Source of the DNA: Tragulus kanchil
Taxonomy: Eukaryota > Chordata > Mammalia > Artiodactyla > Tragulidae
Direction of reading: 5' to 3'
Assembly: GCA_022376925.1 (NCBI GenBank)
Contig: JAIOJX010000003.1
Span: 34,711,874 to 34,775,873, forward strand
Length of the DNA: 64,000 nucleotides
The position numbers and the translations under genes were made by a program. Position 1 is the first letter of the stretch; every line of letters starts with the position of its first letter. The notes under the pieces were generated by a model that ran no database searches, had not been told where the DNA came from, and worked only from the letters and a program-made list of their open reading frames with translations. Shown piece after piece: positions 11,426-22,952 of this stretch.

Positions 11426-12312
11426 CAAGTGAAAGTTCACATTTGAATTAGGAGTAGAAAAAAAATACACATCAGATAATGGAAATAAAAGATGAATAGT
11501 AACTGTTTTTTTTTAAAAGTAAATTTTTAACATAGATGTTGGTTAAGGGTGAAGGGAAACCATTAAGTTAATACAGTAACATGTGTATCGTTATTACCAG
11601 GAAAATACAGATCAGCTGGTCATACCATTGGAGAGAATAAGACAAAACAGAGTAATAACACATAGGCGTAGTGAACAAGAAGAGAGTTAATTCAAATATC
11701 AGTTAGAAGTTTCTTCATTATTCTAAGGGACTAACATTCATACTAACTACCAGGGCTCCATTCCTAGTGAATTGTCACATAACAGGCAACATGATGTCCA
11801 TATTCACGTCATTACTAACTTTTACGTTTCCTCGACTCTTTCTGAGCATCTCAACCACTCCCTGGCTGTACATAAGCTCCTCTTCGTGGAGGTTCCCATC
11901 CATATCCAGCTCACATGACTCTTCTGAGCTCCACATATGTTCTCGCCTGGTTGTCTCTAGTTGTTCACAGACATTCAGATTCAACATACTCATCACCCCT
12001 CACCTCCACCACCAACTCCTCACCTTGTATTTACTAGTCTTAGTAAAGGTCACCACTGGTTACCCAAGCCAGAAACCTGGAAATGATGCTTGATTCTAGC
12101 ATCTCTCAAATTCCCTCCTCATGATTCTCAGGCTCCAACTGGTTTTGCTACAATCATCAGAGCTCTTGTCTTTCTAATGGGGTCTTACATGGGGATCTTT
12201 TTCATCTAAGAAAAAAAGCATCTAAGAAAAAAAAGTTGTAAAGGTGGTCTTGAAGGGGAAGTTTATGCCCCTTTGTATGCATATATTCATTTTATGGGAC
12301 TGGATACAAGTG

Positions 12313-12540
12313 AAGGCTTCCCAAGTGGCACTTGTGGTAAAGAACCCTCCTGTCAATGCAAGTAGACGTAAGAGACATGAGTTCACTCCCTGGATCAGGA
12401 AGATACTCTGGAGAAGGGCACAGCAACCCACTCCAATATTCTTGCCTGGAGAATCCCATGGACAGAGGAGCCTGGCAGGCTACATTCCATAGAGTTTTAC
12501 AGAGTTAGACACAACAGAAGTGACTTAGCATGCATGCACA
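12313..12540 (+). mobile_element. Bov-tA SINE, duplicate copy
   Basis: Same as the element at 11198, reproduced by duplication 3. Confidence 0.9.
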
Positions 12541-13594
12541 CAAGTGAAAGTTCACATTTGAATTAGGAGTAGAAAAAAAATACACATCAGATAATGGAAA
12601 TAAAAGATGAATAGTAACTGTTTTTTTTTAAAAGTAAATTTTTAACATAGATGTTGGTTAAGGGTGAAGGGAAACCATTAAGTTAATACAGTAACATGTG
12701 TATCGTTATTACCAGGAAAATACAGATCAGCTGGTCATACCATTGGAGAGAATAAGACAAAACAGAGTAATAACACATAGGCGTAGTGAACAAGAAGAGA
12801 GTTAATTCAAATATCAGTTAGAAGTTTCTTCATTATTCTAAGGGACTAACATTCATACTAACTACCAGGGCTCCATTCCTAGTGAATTGTCACATAACAG
12901 GCAACATGATGTCCATATTCACGTCATTACTAACTTTTACGTTTCCTCGACTCTTTCTGAGCATCTCAACCACTCCCTGGCTGTACATAAGCTCCTCTTC
13001 GTGGAGGTTCCCATCCATATCCAGCTCACATGACTCTTCTGAGCTCCACATATGTTCTCGCCTGGTTGTCTCTAGTTGTTCACAGACATTCAGATTCAAC
13101 ATACTCATCACCCCTCACCTCCACCACCAACTCCTCACCTTGTATTTACTAGTCTTAGTAAAGGTCACCACTGGTTACCCAAGCCAGAAACCTGGAAATG
13201 ATGCTTGATTCTAGCATCTCTCAAATTCCCTCCTCATGATTTCATCAGGCTCCAAGCATGAAAGAATCTTTTGCCTAAGCAACTTTTACATCTCTCTTTC
13301 TTTATCTACAATTCATTGTTAACTAGCCGCATTCAAAAACGGTTCCTGTCTCAGTTGGGTTACTACACATCTCTTGACCAATCTTAAAGGAAGAGTTTCC
13401 TTTCAACCAGCAGACTATGCTTCCCCCTTACCTGAGTGATTTTCCAAATGTGAGTACCTCTCTCCACTCACTCACTTTAAAATGCCCAATAGTTTGGCGT
13501 GAAGTCCCCTTAGCTTTTGGATTAAAGTCGTCACTCTTTTTTTTCCCTTTTTTTTCATTCAACAAATCAATGTTTATTGCATCTTCTTAAAAAG

Positions 13595-14024
13595 ATGTAT
13601 TTAATTGAAGGATAAGTACTTTATGATATTGTCATGGGTTTTGCCACACATTGGTATGAATCAGCCACAGGAATACGTGTGTCCCCTCCATCCTGAACCA
13701 CTCTCCCACCTCCATCCCCACCCTACCCCTCCAGGTTTTCACAGAGCACCGGCTTTGGGTTCCCTGAGTCATACAATCAAAGTCACACTGGTCATCTATT
13801 TTATATATGGTAATGTATATGTTTCAATGCTATTCTGTCCAGTCATCCCACTCCCTCCTCTCATTGAGTCCAAAAGTATGGTTTTTACATCTATGTCTCC
13901 TTTGCTGGCCTGACGTAGGATCATCAGTACCATCTTTCTAGCTTCCATATATATGTGACAATACACAGTATTTGTCTTTCTTTTTCTGACTTACTTCACT
14001 CTGTATAAGAGGCTCTAGGTTGGG
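13595..14024 (-). mobile_element. L1 3' UTR (antisense), part 1
   Basis: The order of blocks matches the reverse complement of ruminant L1 3' UTRs: atttaattgaagg, gttttgccacacattggtatgaa, ccctccatcctgaacc, gtccaaaagtatgg, tgacttacttcactctgtat. The L1 is broken by two CHR SINEs and resumes near 15428. Confidence 0.85.
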
Positions 14025-14165
14025 AATTCCCTGGTGGTCCAGTGGCTAAGACTCTGTGCTCCCAATGCAGGGAACCTGGGTTCGATCCCTGGTCAGGGAA
14101 CTAGAGCCCACGTGCTACAACTGAGACCCAATACAGCCAAATAAATATAAATAAAATATTTTTTT
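14025..14165 (+). mobile_element. CHR-type SINE inserted in L1
   Basis: It runs from gggaattccctggtggtcc through gggttcgatccctggtcagg to ccaaataaatataaataaa. The flanking L1 ggctctagg reappears as ggctttagg after the second SINE at 15444, suggesting a target duplication around the pair. Confidence 0.85.
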
Positions 14166-14177
14166 AAAAAAAGAAGA

Positions 14178-14300
14178 GGGGCTTCTCTGGTGGTCCAATG
14201 GCTAAGACTCCAGGCTCCCTATGTAGGAGGCCTGAGTTCAATCCCTGGTCAGGGAGCTGGATCCCACATACTGTGACTAAGACCCAGCACAGCCAAAGAA
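14178..14300 (+). mobile_element. Second CHR-type SINE, truncated by junction
   Basis: gggcttctctggtggtccaa starts directly after the A-rich tail of the previous SINE, indicating insertion into that tail. It is cut at the duplication 4 junction. Confidence 0.85.
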
Positions 14301-14702
14301 TGGAAATGATGCTTGATTCTAGCATCTCTCAAATTCCCTCCTCATGATTTCATCAGGCTCCAAGCATGAAAGAATCTTTTGCCTAAGCAACTTTTACATC
14401 TCTCTTTCTTTATCTACAATTCATTGTTAACTAGCCGCATTCAAAAACGGTTCCTGTCTCAGTTGGGTTACTACACATCTCTTGACCAATCTTAAAGGAA
14501 GAGTTTCCTTTCAACCAGCAGACTATGCTTCCCCCTTACCTGAGTGATTTTCCAAATGTGAGTACCTCTCTCCACTCACTCACTTTAAAATGCCCAATAG
14601 TTTGGCGTGAAGTCCCCTTAGCTTTTGGATTAAAGTCGTCACTCTTTTTTTTCCCTTTTTTTTCATTCAACAAATCAATGTTTATTGCATCTTCTTAAAA
14701 AG

Positions 14703-15126
14703 ATGTATTTAATTGAAGGATAAGTACTTTATGATATTGTCATGGGTTTTGCCACACATTGGTATGAATCAGCCACAGGAATACGTGTGTCCCCTCCATC
14801 CTGAACCACTCTCCCACCTCCATCCCCACCCTACCCCTCCAGGTTTTCACAGAGCACCGGCTTTGGGTTCCCTGAGTCATACAATCAAAGTCACACTGGT
14901 CATCTATTTTATATATGGTAATGTATATGTTTCAATGCTATTCTGTCCAGTCATCCCACCCTCCTCTCATTGAGTCCAAAAGTATGGTTTTTACATCTAT
15001 GTCTCCTTTGCTGGCCTGACGTAGGATCATCAGTACCATCTTTCTAGCTTCCATATATATGTGACAATACACAGTATTTGTCTTTCTTTTTCTGACTTAC
15101 TTCACTCTGTATAAGAGGCTCTAGGT
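14703..15126 (-). mobile_element. L1 3' UTR (antisense), duplicate copy
   Basis: Second copy of 13595-14024. Confidence 0.85.
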
Positions 15127-15425
15127 TGGGAATTCCCTGGTGGTCCAGTGGCTAAGACTCTGTGCTCCCAATGCAGGGAACCTGGGTTCGATCCCTGGTC
15201 AGGGAACTAGAGCCCACGTGCTACAACTGAGACCCAATACAGCCAAATAAATATAAATAAAATATTTTTTTAAAAAAAGAAGAGGGGCTTCTCTGGTGGT
15301 CCAATGGCTAAGACTCCAGGCTCCCTATGTAGGAGGCCTGAGTTCAATCCCTGGTCAGGGAGCTGGATCCCACATACTGTGACTAAGACCCAGCACAGCC
15401 AAAGAAATAAATATAAAAAAAAAAG
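15127..15425 (+). mobile_element. Pair of CHR-type SINEs, duplicate and complete copy
   Basis: Second copies of the two tandemly nested SINEs (about 15127-15272 and 15285-15425). Here the second is complete, ending aaataaatataaaaaaaa and a gaa-rich tail. Confidence 0.85.
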
Positions 15426-15427
15426 AA

Positions 15428-15612
15428 GAAGAAGAAAAAGTGGCTTTAGGATCATTCACCTCATCAGAACTGAATCAAAAGCATTCCTTTTTATAACTGA
15501 GTATTCTTCCATTGTGTATATATGTACCACAGCTTCCTTATCCATTAATTTGTGGATGAACATCTAGGTTGCTTCACATCCTAGTTATTGTAAATAGTGC
15601 TGCAGTGAACAT
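15428..15612 (-). mobile_element. L1 3' UTR (antisense), part 2
   Basis: cacctcatcagaactgaatc, attcttccattgtgtatata, cttccttatccattaattt and agtgctgcagtgaac continue the L1 begun at 13595 in the right order. Confidence 0.85.
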
Positions 15613-15769
15613 TTGGCATGAAAGCCCAAGCTAACTGCCCCTTTATTTCTCATCTCCCCAGTCTCCATGCTTTGCCAGTGCTTCAGCAATAAATATGACC
15701 CTTCCATTGCCACCATTTTTTGGCTGATGCTCTATGATTGATCTAAAACACTCTGTCCCGTTTTCTCCA

Positions 15770-16085
15770 CCATATCTAAATCTCCCTCATATTTTAAAAA
15801 CTCAGTTGAATTGTGACATCCTTCTTTTCTAATATCCTCCCTCCTTGAGCTAAGTTACAGAACTCTTTCCTATATTCATAAAGTTACCTATGCCAGCAAT
15901 AACATACATTTACCATCCTGAATTAGGACTTCCGGTTTCTTGTCCATATCCCTCATTGACTATGAGCTCCATGAGCAGAGGATTGCTCATGTCTGTACAC
16001 TCTAGCTCTAACACAAGACTCACTGCATGTAAGATGTTCCATTAGTATTTGCTTAGCCTGTGAATGAGACAATGAATTTCCAGGG
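15770..16085 (+). mobile_element. L2 LINE 3' end
   Basis: The blocks tcattgactatgagctccat, gctcatgtctgtacac and a late tttgcttagcctgtgaatga follow the L2 3' consensus in order, preceded by a C/T-rich region as expected of L2. Confidence 0.6.
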
Positions 16086-16419
16086 ATAGGACTAGCTGAG
16101 TGGAAAGGAAATGCACTGTCTACTTCTACATTAAAAATAACTTATTAGAAAAGGTAAGAAAATGAATACTTCCTGTATCACTACTTATACCCAGCCTTGG
16201 ACTTACTGGTTAGAAGGTAAAGTAAGTGGGAGAGAGACTGAAGAAAACAAGAGAGACAGAGAGACAAAGAAATCTATTTGTACCTCATCATTTGTTTACA
16301 TGTCCAGAGGTCTCCCATACATAATAAGATAGCAGATAGGAGTCTCAAAGGACTAGTGCTGCTCAGAACTCTAAATAGTCAGCAGGTTTTTTTTATTTTT
16401 AAAAAACTGTGGAATGTTT

Positions 16420-16514
16420 CATAGAACACTTCACAAATTTACATGTCATCCTTGCTCAGGGACCATGCTAATCTCTGTATTGTTCCAATTTTAGTACATG
16501 TGCTGCTGAAGCAC
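16420..16514 (-). pseudogene. U6 snRNA pseudogene
   Basis: The reverse complement reads gtgcttcagcagcacatgta, ctaaaattggaacaatacag, attagcatggtccctgagca and aggatgacatgtaaatttgt, closely following U6 snRNA from its 5' end. It is about 95 bases, shorter than the roughly 107-nt gene, with an internal 3-base loss and several substitutions. An A-rich run follows its 3' end, consistent with L1-mediated retroposition. I see no reason to think it is transcribed. Confidence 0.9.
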
Positions 16515-16769
16515 TCATAACAGCAGGTCTTAAAATGGAGAAGAAATATGTGATTAAAACAGAAATCAATCTGAGTACCAAAATAATTTTATAAAGGTCA
16601 ATATATATTCACTAAAACTATCTGGTTTTATGTAATGTATTTTCAAGGTGTTATTTAAGAAAAGTAAATTGGTTTTAGCCTGTGATAAGATATGAAGCTA
16701 TGATAATATTTTATGTTTTAATTTTAAATATATTTAATCTATTTAAACTAAAAACAAAACCTAAAATAA

Positions 16770-16992
16770 TTCACTCATTTCTCCCACTCACCATCTCTCA
16801 CCTTGAGCAAACAACAATCTTTTGTCTGTATCTATGAACTTAGTTTTATATATAAAAATATATAGATATTTTTGCATGTGGAACATACAAATATATTCTA
16901 TATTTTATATATATTTCCATATTATATGTATATATATATTTAGGTTCCACATATATGACATCATACAGACAGTATCTGTCTTTTTTTTTTTT
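16770..16992 (-). mobile_element. Old L1 3' UTR (antisense)
   Basis: cactcaccatctctcacc, gtctgtatctatgaactta, gttccacatatatgacatca and tacagacagtatctgtc follow an L1 3' UTR in reverse. A TA-rich stretch (16849-16941) lies within. Confidence 0.7.
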
Positions 16993-17148
16993 TAATTTTG
17001 GCCACTTTTATTGGTCTTCCATTTATTTATTTTCATCCGTCTTTGTTCCTTGGCCTGTGTGGGCCTCCCATCGCAGTGGCCTCTCTCACTGCAGAGCACC
17101 GGCCCCAGGCACATGTGCTCCAGAGCACTGACTCATAATTGGACACAC
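16993..17148 (-). mobile_element. CHR-type SINE (antisense), truncated by junction
   Basis: First copy of the SINE at 18079-18350, interrupted at ggacacac by duplication 5. Confidence 0.85.
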
Positions 17149-17514
17149 TAGCCTGTGAATGAGACAATGAATTTCCAGGGATAGGACTAGCTGAGTGGAA
17201 AGGAAATGCACTGTCTACTTCTACATTAAAAATAACTTATTAGAAAAGGTAAGAAAATGAATACTTCCTGTATCACTACTTATACCCAGCCTTGGACTTA
17301 CTGGTTAGAAGGTAAAGTAAGTGGGAGAGAGACTGAAGAAAACAAGAGAGACAGAGAGACAAAGAAATCTATTTGTACCTCATCATTTGTTTACATGTCC
17401 AGAGGTCTCCCATACATAATAAGATAGCAGATAGGAGTCTCAAAGGACTAGTGCTGCTCAGAACTCTAAATAGTCAGCAGGTTTTTTTTATTTTTAAAAA
17501 ACTGTGGAATGTTT

Positions 17515-17609
17515 CATAGAACACTTCACAAATTTACATGTCATCCTTGCTCAGGGACCATGCTAATCTCTGTATTGTTCCAATTTTAGTACATGTGCTG
17601 CTGAAGCAC
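17515..17609 (-). pseudogene. U6 snRNA pseudogene, duplicate copy
   Basis: Exact offset copy (1095 bases) of the U6 pseudogene at 16420-16514. Confidence 0.9.
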
Positions 17610-17864
17610 TCATAACAGCAGGTCTTAAAATGGAGAAGAAATATGTGATTAAAACAGAAATCAATCTGAGTACCAAAATAATTTTATAAAGGTCAATATA
17701 TATTCACTAAAACTATCTGGTTTTATGTAATGTATTTTCAAGGTGTTATTTAAGAAAAGTAAATTGGTTTTAGCCTGTGATAAGATATGAAGCTATGATA
17801 ATATTTTATGTTTTAATTTTAAATATATTTAATCTATTTAAACTAAAAACAAAACCTAAAATAA

Positions 17865-18078
17865 TTCACTCATTTCTCCCACTCACCATCTCTCACCTTG
17901 AGCAAACAACAATCTTTTGTCTGTATCTATGAACTTAGTTTTATATATAAAAATATATAGATATTTTTGCATGTGGAACATACAAATATATTCTATATTT
18001 TATATATATTTCCATATTATATGTATATATATATTTAGGTTCCACATATATGACATCATACAGACAGTATCTGTCTTT
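17865..18078 (-). mobile_element. Old L1 3' UTR (antisense), duplicate copy
   Basis: Second copy of 16770-16992. It resumes at 18351 after the SINE. Confidence 0.7.
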
Positions 18079-18350
18079 TTTTTTTTTTAATTTTGGCCAC
18101 TTTTATTGGTCTTCCATTTATTTATTTTCATCCGTCTTTGTTCCTTGGCCTGTGTGGGCCTCCCATCGCAGTGGCCTCTCTCACTGCAGAGCACCGGCCC
18201 CAGGCACATGTGCTCCAGAGCACTGACTCATAATTGGACACACGAGTTCAGCCACTCCATGGCACGTGGGATCTTCCTGGACCACGGATCGAACCAGTGC
18301 CCCCTGCACTGCAAGGCGGACTCTTTATCCACTGCACCACCGGGGAAGCC
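18079..18350 (-). mobile_element. CHR-type SINE with target site duplication
   Basis: A T-rich start (reverse poly-A) leads through the SINE body in reverse to ccaccggggaagcc. The flanking cagtatctgtcttt occurs at 18065-18078 and 18351-18364, a clear target-site duplication. The target is the L1 3' UTR, which continues gacttattttgctttacata. Confidence 0.92.
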
Positions 18351-18450
18351 CAGTATCTGTCTTTGACTTATTTTGCTTTACATAATGCCCATGAGATCCA
18401 TTCATGTTGTTCCAAACAGCAAATGACTTCTTTTAATTGAAAGATACTAA
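18351..18450 (-). mobile_element. Old L1 3' UTR (antisense), continuation
   Basis: gacttattttgctttacata and gatccattcatgttgttcc continue the L1 interrupted at 18078. At about 18431 a second L1 3' end (ttttaattgaaag) begins. Confidence 0.7.
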
Positions 18451-18464
18451 CTTCACAGAGTTTT

Positions 18465-18793
18465 TTTTTTTTAAAGATTTATTTTATTTATTTATTTTGG
18501 GCGGGTGTCAGGTTGGTGAGGGAAGGGAGCAGGCGGACCACTTCTATTGGTCTTTCATTTCTCTATTTTCATCTGTCTTTGTTCTTTGACTCCTGTGGGC
18601 CTCCCATCACGGTGGTGTCTGTTGTTGCAGAGCGCCAGCTCTGGGCACACGTGCTCCAGAGCTCCGGCTCAGTAATTGGACACATCGGTCCAGCTGCTCC
18701 GCAGCACATGGGATCTTCCCAGGCCAGGGATAGAACCAGCGCCCCCTGCACTGCAAGGCGGTGTCCTTACCCACTGGATCACCAGGGGAAGCC
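18465..18793 (-). mobile_element. CHR-type SINE with target site duplication
   Basis: An antisense SINE from a T-rich tail to ggatcaccaggggaagcc. Flanks cttcacagagtttt recur at 18451-18464 and 18794-18807, a second clean target-site duplication within the same L1 neighbourhood. Confidence 0.92.
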
Positions 18794-18794
18794 C

Positions 18795-19090
18795 TTCACA
18801 GAGTTTTGTTGCTTACTGCCAAACATCAACATGAATCAGCCATAGGTATACATACTTTCCCTCCCTCATGAGCTTCCCTCTCATCTCCCTCCCCATGCCA
18901 CCCTTCTAGGTTGTTACAGAGCCCCTGTTTGGGTTCCCTTGGTCCCATAGCAAATTCCTATTGTTATCTACTTTACATATGGCAATGTAACTTTCCATGC
19001 TACTCTTTCCATACATCTCACCTATGGCTCCCTCCCCTCAACGTCCATAAGGCTGTTCCCTATGGCTGTTTCTCCATTGCTGTCCAGACC
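18795..19090 (-). mobile_element. Ruminant L1 3' UTR (antisense)
   Basis: gccaaacatcaacatgaatc, agccataggtatacatac, gttacagagcccctgtttgg and atggcaatgtaactttcc follow a ruminant L1 3' UTR in reverse. It is a younger subfamily than the flanking L1. Confidence 0.8.
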
Positions 19091-19455
19091 GATTTTTTTT
19101 TTTTTGTAACTATTGCTGACTTACAACGTTTTAGGTGTACAGCAAGTTGATTCAGTTATACATATACATATATGTGTATATATATTCTTTCCCATTATAG
19201 GTTACTACAAGATATCTAATACAGTTCCATGTGCTATATAGTAGGTCCTTGTTGTCTATCTATTTTATATATAGTAGTGTGTATCTGCAATCCCAAATTC
19301 CTAATTTATCCTCCACTCCCTTTCCTCTTTGGTAATCTTAAATTTTGTGTTTTATGTCAGTGAGTCTATTTTTGATTTGTAAGTAAGTTCATTTGTATCA
19401 TGTTTTTAGATTCTATATATAACTGATATATGATATTTGTCTTTTTCTGGAAACC
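19091..19455 (-). mobile_element. Second L1 3' UTR (antisense), older subfamily
   Basis: A T-run then gctgacttacaacgtttta, acagcaagttgattcagtta, cagttccatgtgctatatag, gtaggtccttgttgtctat and gtgagtctatttttgattt follow a common artiodactyl L1 3' end in reverse. The T-run at its left edge is the reverse poly-A, so it probably inserted into the L1 to its left. Confidence 0.8.
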
Positions 19456-19730
19456 AATTTTTTAAAGGAAAATAAGAGCCAAACTAAAATGTTGCTGTTT
19501 AGCCAAAGGAGCATATTATATATGTGTTGAAACCAATATGAGTTCTAAAGCATTTGCAGAATCTACAATGTAGAATTAAAATTCATTTAGGTCAAAATTG
19601 TTAAAATAAGGCATTACCCCTATTGCCCCCAGAATCTCTTACAGCACCCCCTGTCTTTTGGAAGTCTATCTGACAAGCTCCCTTGCTTATATGCTACCAG
19701 CTGTCTTTGGCACAGAAATACTTCATTCAG

Positions 19731-19892
19731 GCGCCAGCTCTGGGCACACGTGCTCCAGAGCTCCGGCTCAGTAATTGGACACATCGGTCCAGCTGCTCCG
19801 CAGCACATGGGATCTTCCCAGGCCAGGGATAGAACCAGCGCCCCCTGCACTGCAAGGCGGTGTCCTTACCCACTGGATCACCAGGGGAAGCC
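19731..19892 (-). mobile_element. CHR-type SINE, partial duplicate
   Basis: Second copy of 18632-18793, lacking its tail because the duplication starts inside it. Confidence 0.85.
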
Positions 19893-19893
19893 C

Positions 19894-20554
19894 TTCACAG
19901 AGTTTTGTTGCTTACTGCCAAACATCAACATGAATCAGCCATAGGTATACATACTTTCCCTCCCTCATGAGCTTCCCTCTCATCTCCCTCCCCATGCCAC
20001 CCTTCTAGGTTGTTACAGAGCCCCTGTTTGGGTTCCCTTGGTCCCATAGCAAATTCCTATTGTTATCTACTTTACATATGGCAATGTAACTTTCCATGCT
20101 ACTCTTTCCATACATCTCACCTATGGCTCCCTCCCCTCAACGTCCATAAGGCTGTTCCCTATGGCTGTTTCTCCATTGCTGTCCAGACCGATTTTTTTTT
20201 TTTTGTAACTATTGCTGACTTACAACGTTTTAGGTGTACAGCAAGTTGATTCAGTTATACATATACATATATGTGTATATATATTCTTTCCCATTATAGG
20301 TTACTACAAGATATCTAATACAGTTCCATGTGCTATATAGTAGGTCCTTGTTGTCTATCTATTTTATATATAGTAGTGTGTATCTGCAATCCCAAATTCC
20401 TAATTTATCCTCCACTCCCTTTCCTCTTTGGTAATCTTAAATTTTGTGTTTTATGTCAGTGAGTCTATTTTTGATTTGTAAGTAAGTTCATTTGTATCAT
20501 GTTTTTAGATTCTATATATAACTGATATATGATATTTGTCTTTTTCTGGAAACC
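19894..20554 (-). mobile_element. Two L1 3' UTRs, duplicate copy
   Basis: Second copy of 18795-19455 at offset 1099. Confidence 0.8.
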
Positions 20555-20621
20555 AATTTTTTAAAGGAAAATAAGAGCCAAACTAAAATGTTGCTGTTTA
20601 GCCAAAGGAGCATATTATATA

Positions 20622-22952
20622 TGTGTTGAAACCAATATGAGTTCTAAAGCATTTGCAGAATCTACAATGTAGAATTAAAATTCATTTAGGTCAAAATTGT
20701 TAAAATAAGGCATTACCCCTATTGCCCCCAGAATCTCTTACAGCACCCCCTGTCTTTTGGAAGTCTATCTGACAAGCTCCCTTGCTTATATGCTACCAGC
20801 TGTCTTTGGCACAGAAATACTTCATTCAGGCCGGCCTTGTCCAGCGACACCCTCTATGTCAGATCTCAGTCACAACATCAAAACTCCCCAATGCTGGGTT
20901 CCAATGCCTCAGGCTGTTTTAGCAGTGCAATTTGAAAAAAGCTCCAACTCACAGTTCCTAACAAAAAGTCAGTGGACTTCAAATCACAATATATAAGTAG
21001 CAGCTTCCTCTACCCGTTAACGATAAAGCAAGCATTGCTCTTTTATTTTTTATTACAGCCATTCTCATCTAACCAGACTTGTTCTCAGTTCAGCCATGCC
21101 TGCACCATCGTATGAGCACATTCATTCTTTGCCGACTGTGTCCCTAGGCATTCTCCCTAGCCTGGGCTAACCGTGTACTCACAAGACTATTACTGTTTGA
21201 TCCGATCTTGGTGAATTCAGCAATAATAGACACCAAATGATATGGTCTTTACAGGACAGTCAACTGAGTCTGACTTTCTATTGGGAGAACCTAAACCATG
21301 TGTTCCCCAAATTTCATGATGGTAATATGCATCTGTACAAATAACATCTGTTATTATTTTCCAATTTTTCAGTTTTGGGTCTTTTATCCCTTCAACATAT
21401 CAGTTAACTGGAGGTTATGAAGGCCACCTGATAGTAACAAGCTGTTCTACTAGCATTAGCTTCCTTCTCCTTTCTTCTTCTTTCTTTTCTGTTATTCTTT
21501 TGCTTTTATCCTTTAAACGAAGAAAACTAAAAATTTCCTGTAACTTTTCTTTGTGATCATTAAACTTTCCTAAGAAATCTTAAGGAAGCTACTTTTCTAA
21601 TACCCCAGGCAAAAGTGTTTCTGTTCTGCAAGTTGATTTGTTTCTTCAAAAAAAATCTTAAGATTTGTTTTTCAAATTTTTCTAGACGCAAAAGATCATC
21701 AGTGGAATTGGCAAAACAAGCACAATCATTTGCCTAAGGAAATGGAAATTTCAAACTATGTGAAAGTTTAGCATTCTAGGTTCTTTCCAAGCATCTCAGG
21801 TCCATAGGGTTTTAAATATATGTGTTGAAACCAATATGAGTTCTAAAGCAAAAAATTGTAGAATTAAAATTCATTTAGGTCAAAATTGTTAAAATAAGGC
21901 ATTACCCTATTGCTTTAATTTTATTTGCTTTACCAGCTGTCTTTGGCACAGAAATACTTCATTCAGGCCGGCCTTGTCCAGCGACACCCTCTATGTCAGA
22001 TCTCAGTCACAACATCAAAACTCCCCAATGCTGGGTTCCAATGCCTCAGGCTGTTTTAGCAGTGCAATTTGAAAAAAGCTCCAACTCACAGTTCCTAACA
22101 AAAAGTCAGTGGACTTCAAATCACAATATATAAGTAGCAGCTTCCTCTACCCGTTAACGATAAAGCAAGCATTGCTCTTTTATTTTTTATTACAGCCATT
22201 CTCATCTAACCAGACTTGTTCTCAGTTCAGCCATGCCTGCACCATCGTATGAGCACATTCATTCTTTGCCGACTGTGTCCCTAGGCATTCTCCCTAGCCT
22301 GGGCTAACCGTGTACTCACAAGACTATTACTGTTTGATCCGATCTTGGTGAATTCAGCAATAATAGACACCAAATGATATGGTCTTTACAGGACAGTCAA
22401 CTGAGTCTGACTTTCTATTGGGAGAACCTAAACCATGTGTTCCCCAAATTTCATGATGGTAATATGCATCTGTACAAATAACATCTGTTATTATTTTCCA
22501 ATTTTTCAGTTTTGGGTCTTTTATCCCTTCAACATATCAGTTAACTGGAGGTTATGAAGGCCACCTGATAGTAACAAGCTGTTCTACTAGCATTAGCTTC
22601 CTTCTCCTTTCTTCTTCTTTCTTTTCTGTTATTCTTTTGCTTTTATCCTTTAAACGAAGAAAACTAAAAATTTCCTGTAACTTTTCTTTGTGATCATTAA
22701 ACTTTCCTAAGAAATCTTAAGGAAGCTACTTTTCTAATACCCCAGGCAAAAGTGTTTCTGTTCTGCAAGTTGATTTGTTTCTTCAAAAAAAAAACTCTTA
22801 AGATTTGTTTTTCAAATTTTTCTAGACGCAAAAGATCATCAGTGGAATTGGCAAAACAAGCACAATCATTTGCCTAAGGAAATGGAAATTTCAAACTATG
22901 TGAAAGTTTAGCATTCTAGGTTCTTTCCAAGCATCTCAGGTCCATAGGGTTG
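20622..22952. repeat. Direct duplication 7 (20622-21815 / 21816-22952)
   Basis: From taccagctgtctttggc the offset is 1137 (20794 versus 21931). The first 115 bases of copy 2 (21816-21930) are a garbled version of about 170 bases of copy 1, with several deletions and invented A/T runs. This is the clearest noisy junction in the window. Confidence 0.95.
20830..21780. other. Unique intergenic DNA
   Basis: No recognised repeat or gene. It is repeated at about 21967-22920 by duplication 7. Confidence 0.45.

Larger units (their letters stand above)
11037..13250. repeat. Direct duplication 3 (11037-12151 / 12152-13250)
   Basis: The offset is 1115 bases. Copy 1 ends with altered sequence (catgattctcaggctccaac) where copy 2 reads catgatttcatcaggctcc. 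Its end overlaps the start of duplication 4 by about 57 bases, so that stretch occurs three times. Confidence 0.95.
13193..15404. repeat. Direct duplication 4 (13193-14300 / 14301-15404)
   Basis: The offset is about 1108. Copy 2 begins inside the second CHR SINE, directly after agcacagccaaagaa. It differs by a small deletion in a tcc-rich run (13850 versus about 14957). Confidence 0.95.
16054..18243. repeat. Direct duplication 5 (16054-17148 / 17149-18243)
   Basis: The offset is 1095. The junction falls inside an antisense CHR SINE: ggacacac is followed by tagcctgtgaatg instead of gagttcagcc. Copies look essentially identical, including the U6 pseudogene. Confidence 0.95.
18632..20829. repeat. 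Direct duplication 6 (18632-19730 / 19731-20829)
   Basis: The offset is 1099. Copy 2 starts inside the CHR SINE at gcgccagctctgggcacac, directly after acttcattcag. In copy 2 the same acttcattcag continues ccggccttgtcc. Its tail overlaps duplication 7. Confidence 0.95.

Noticed and set aside
11767..12093. A 108-codon frame repeated exactly at 12882, resembling a small paralogous gene pair.
   Set aside because: Both copies arise from duplication 3; the frame is Ser/Thr-rich with no domain, start context or splice signal I can support.
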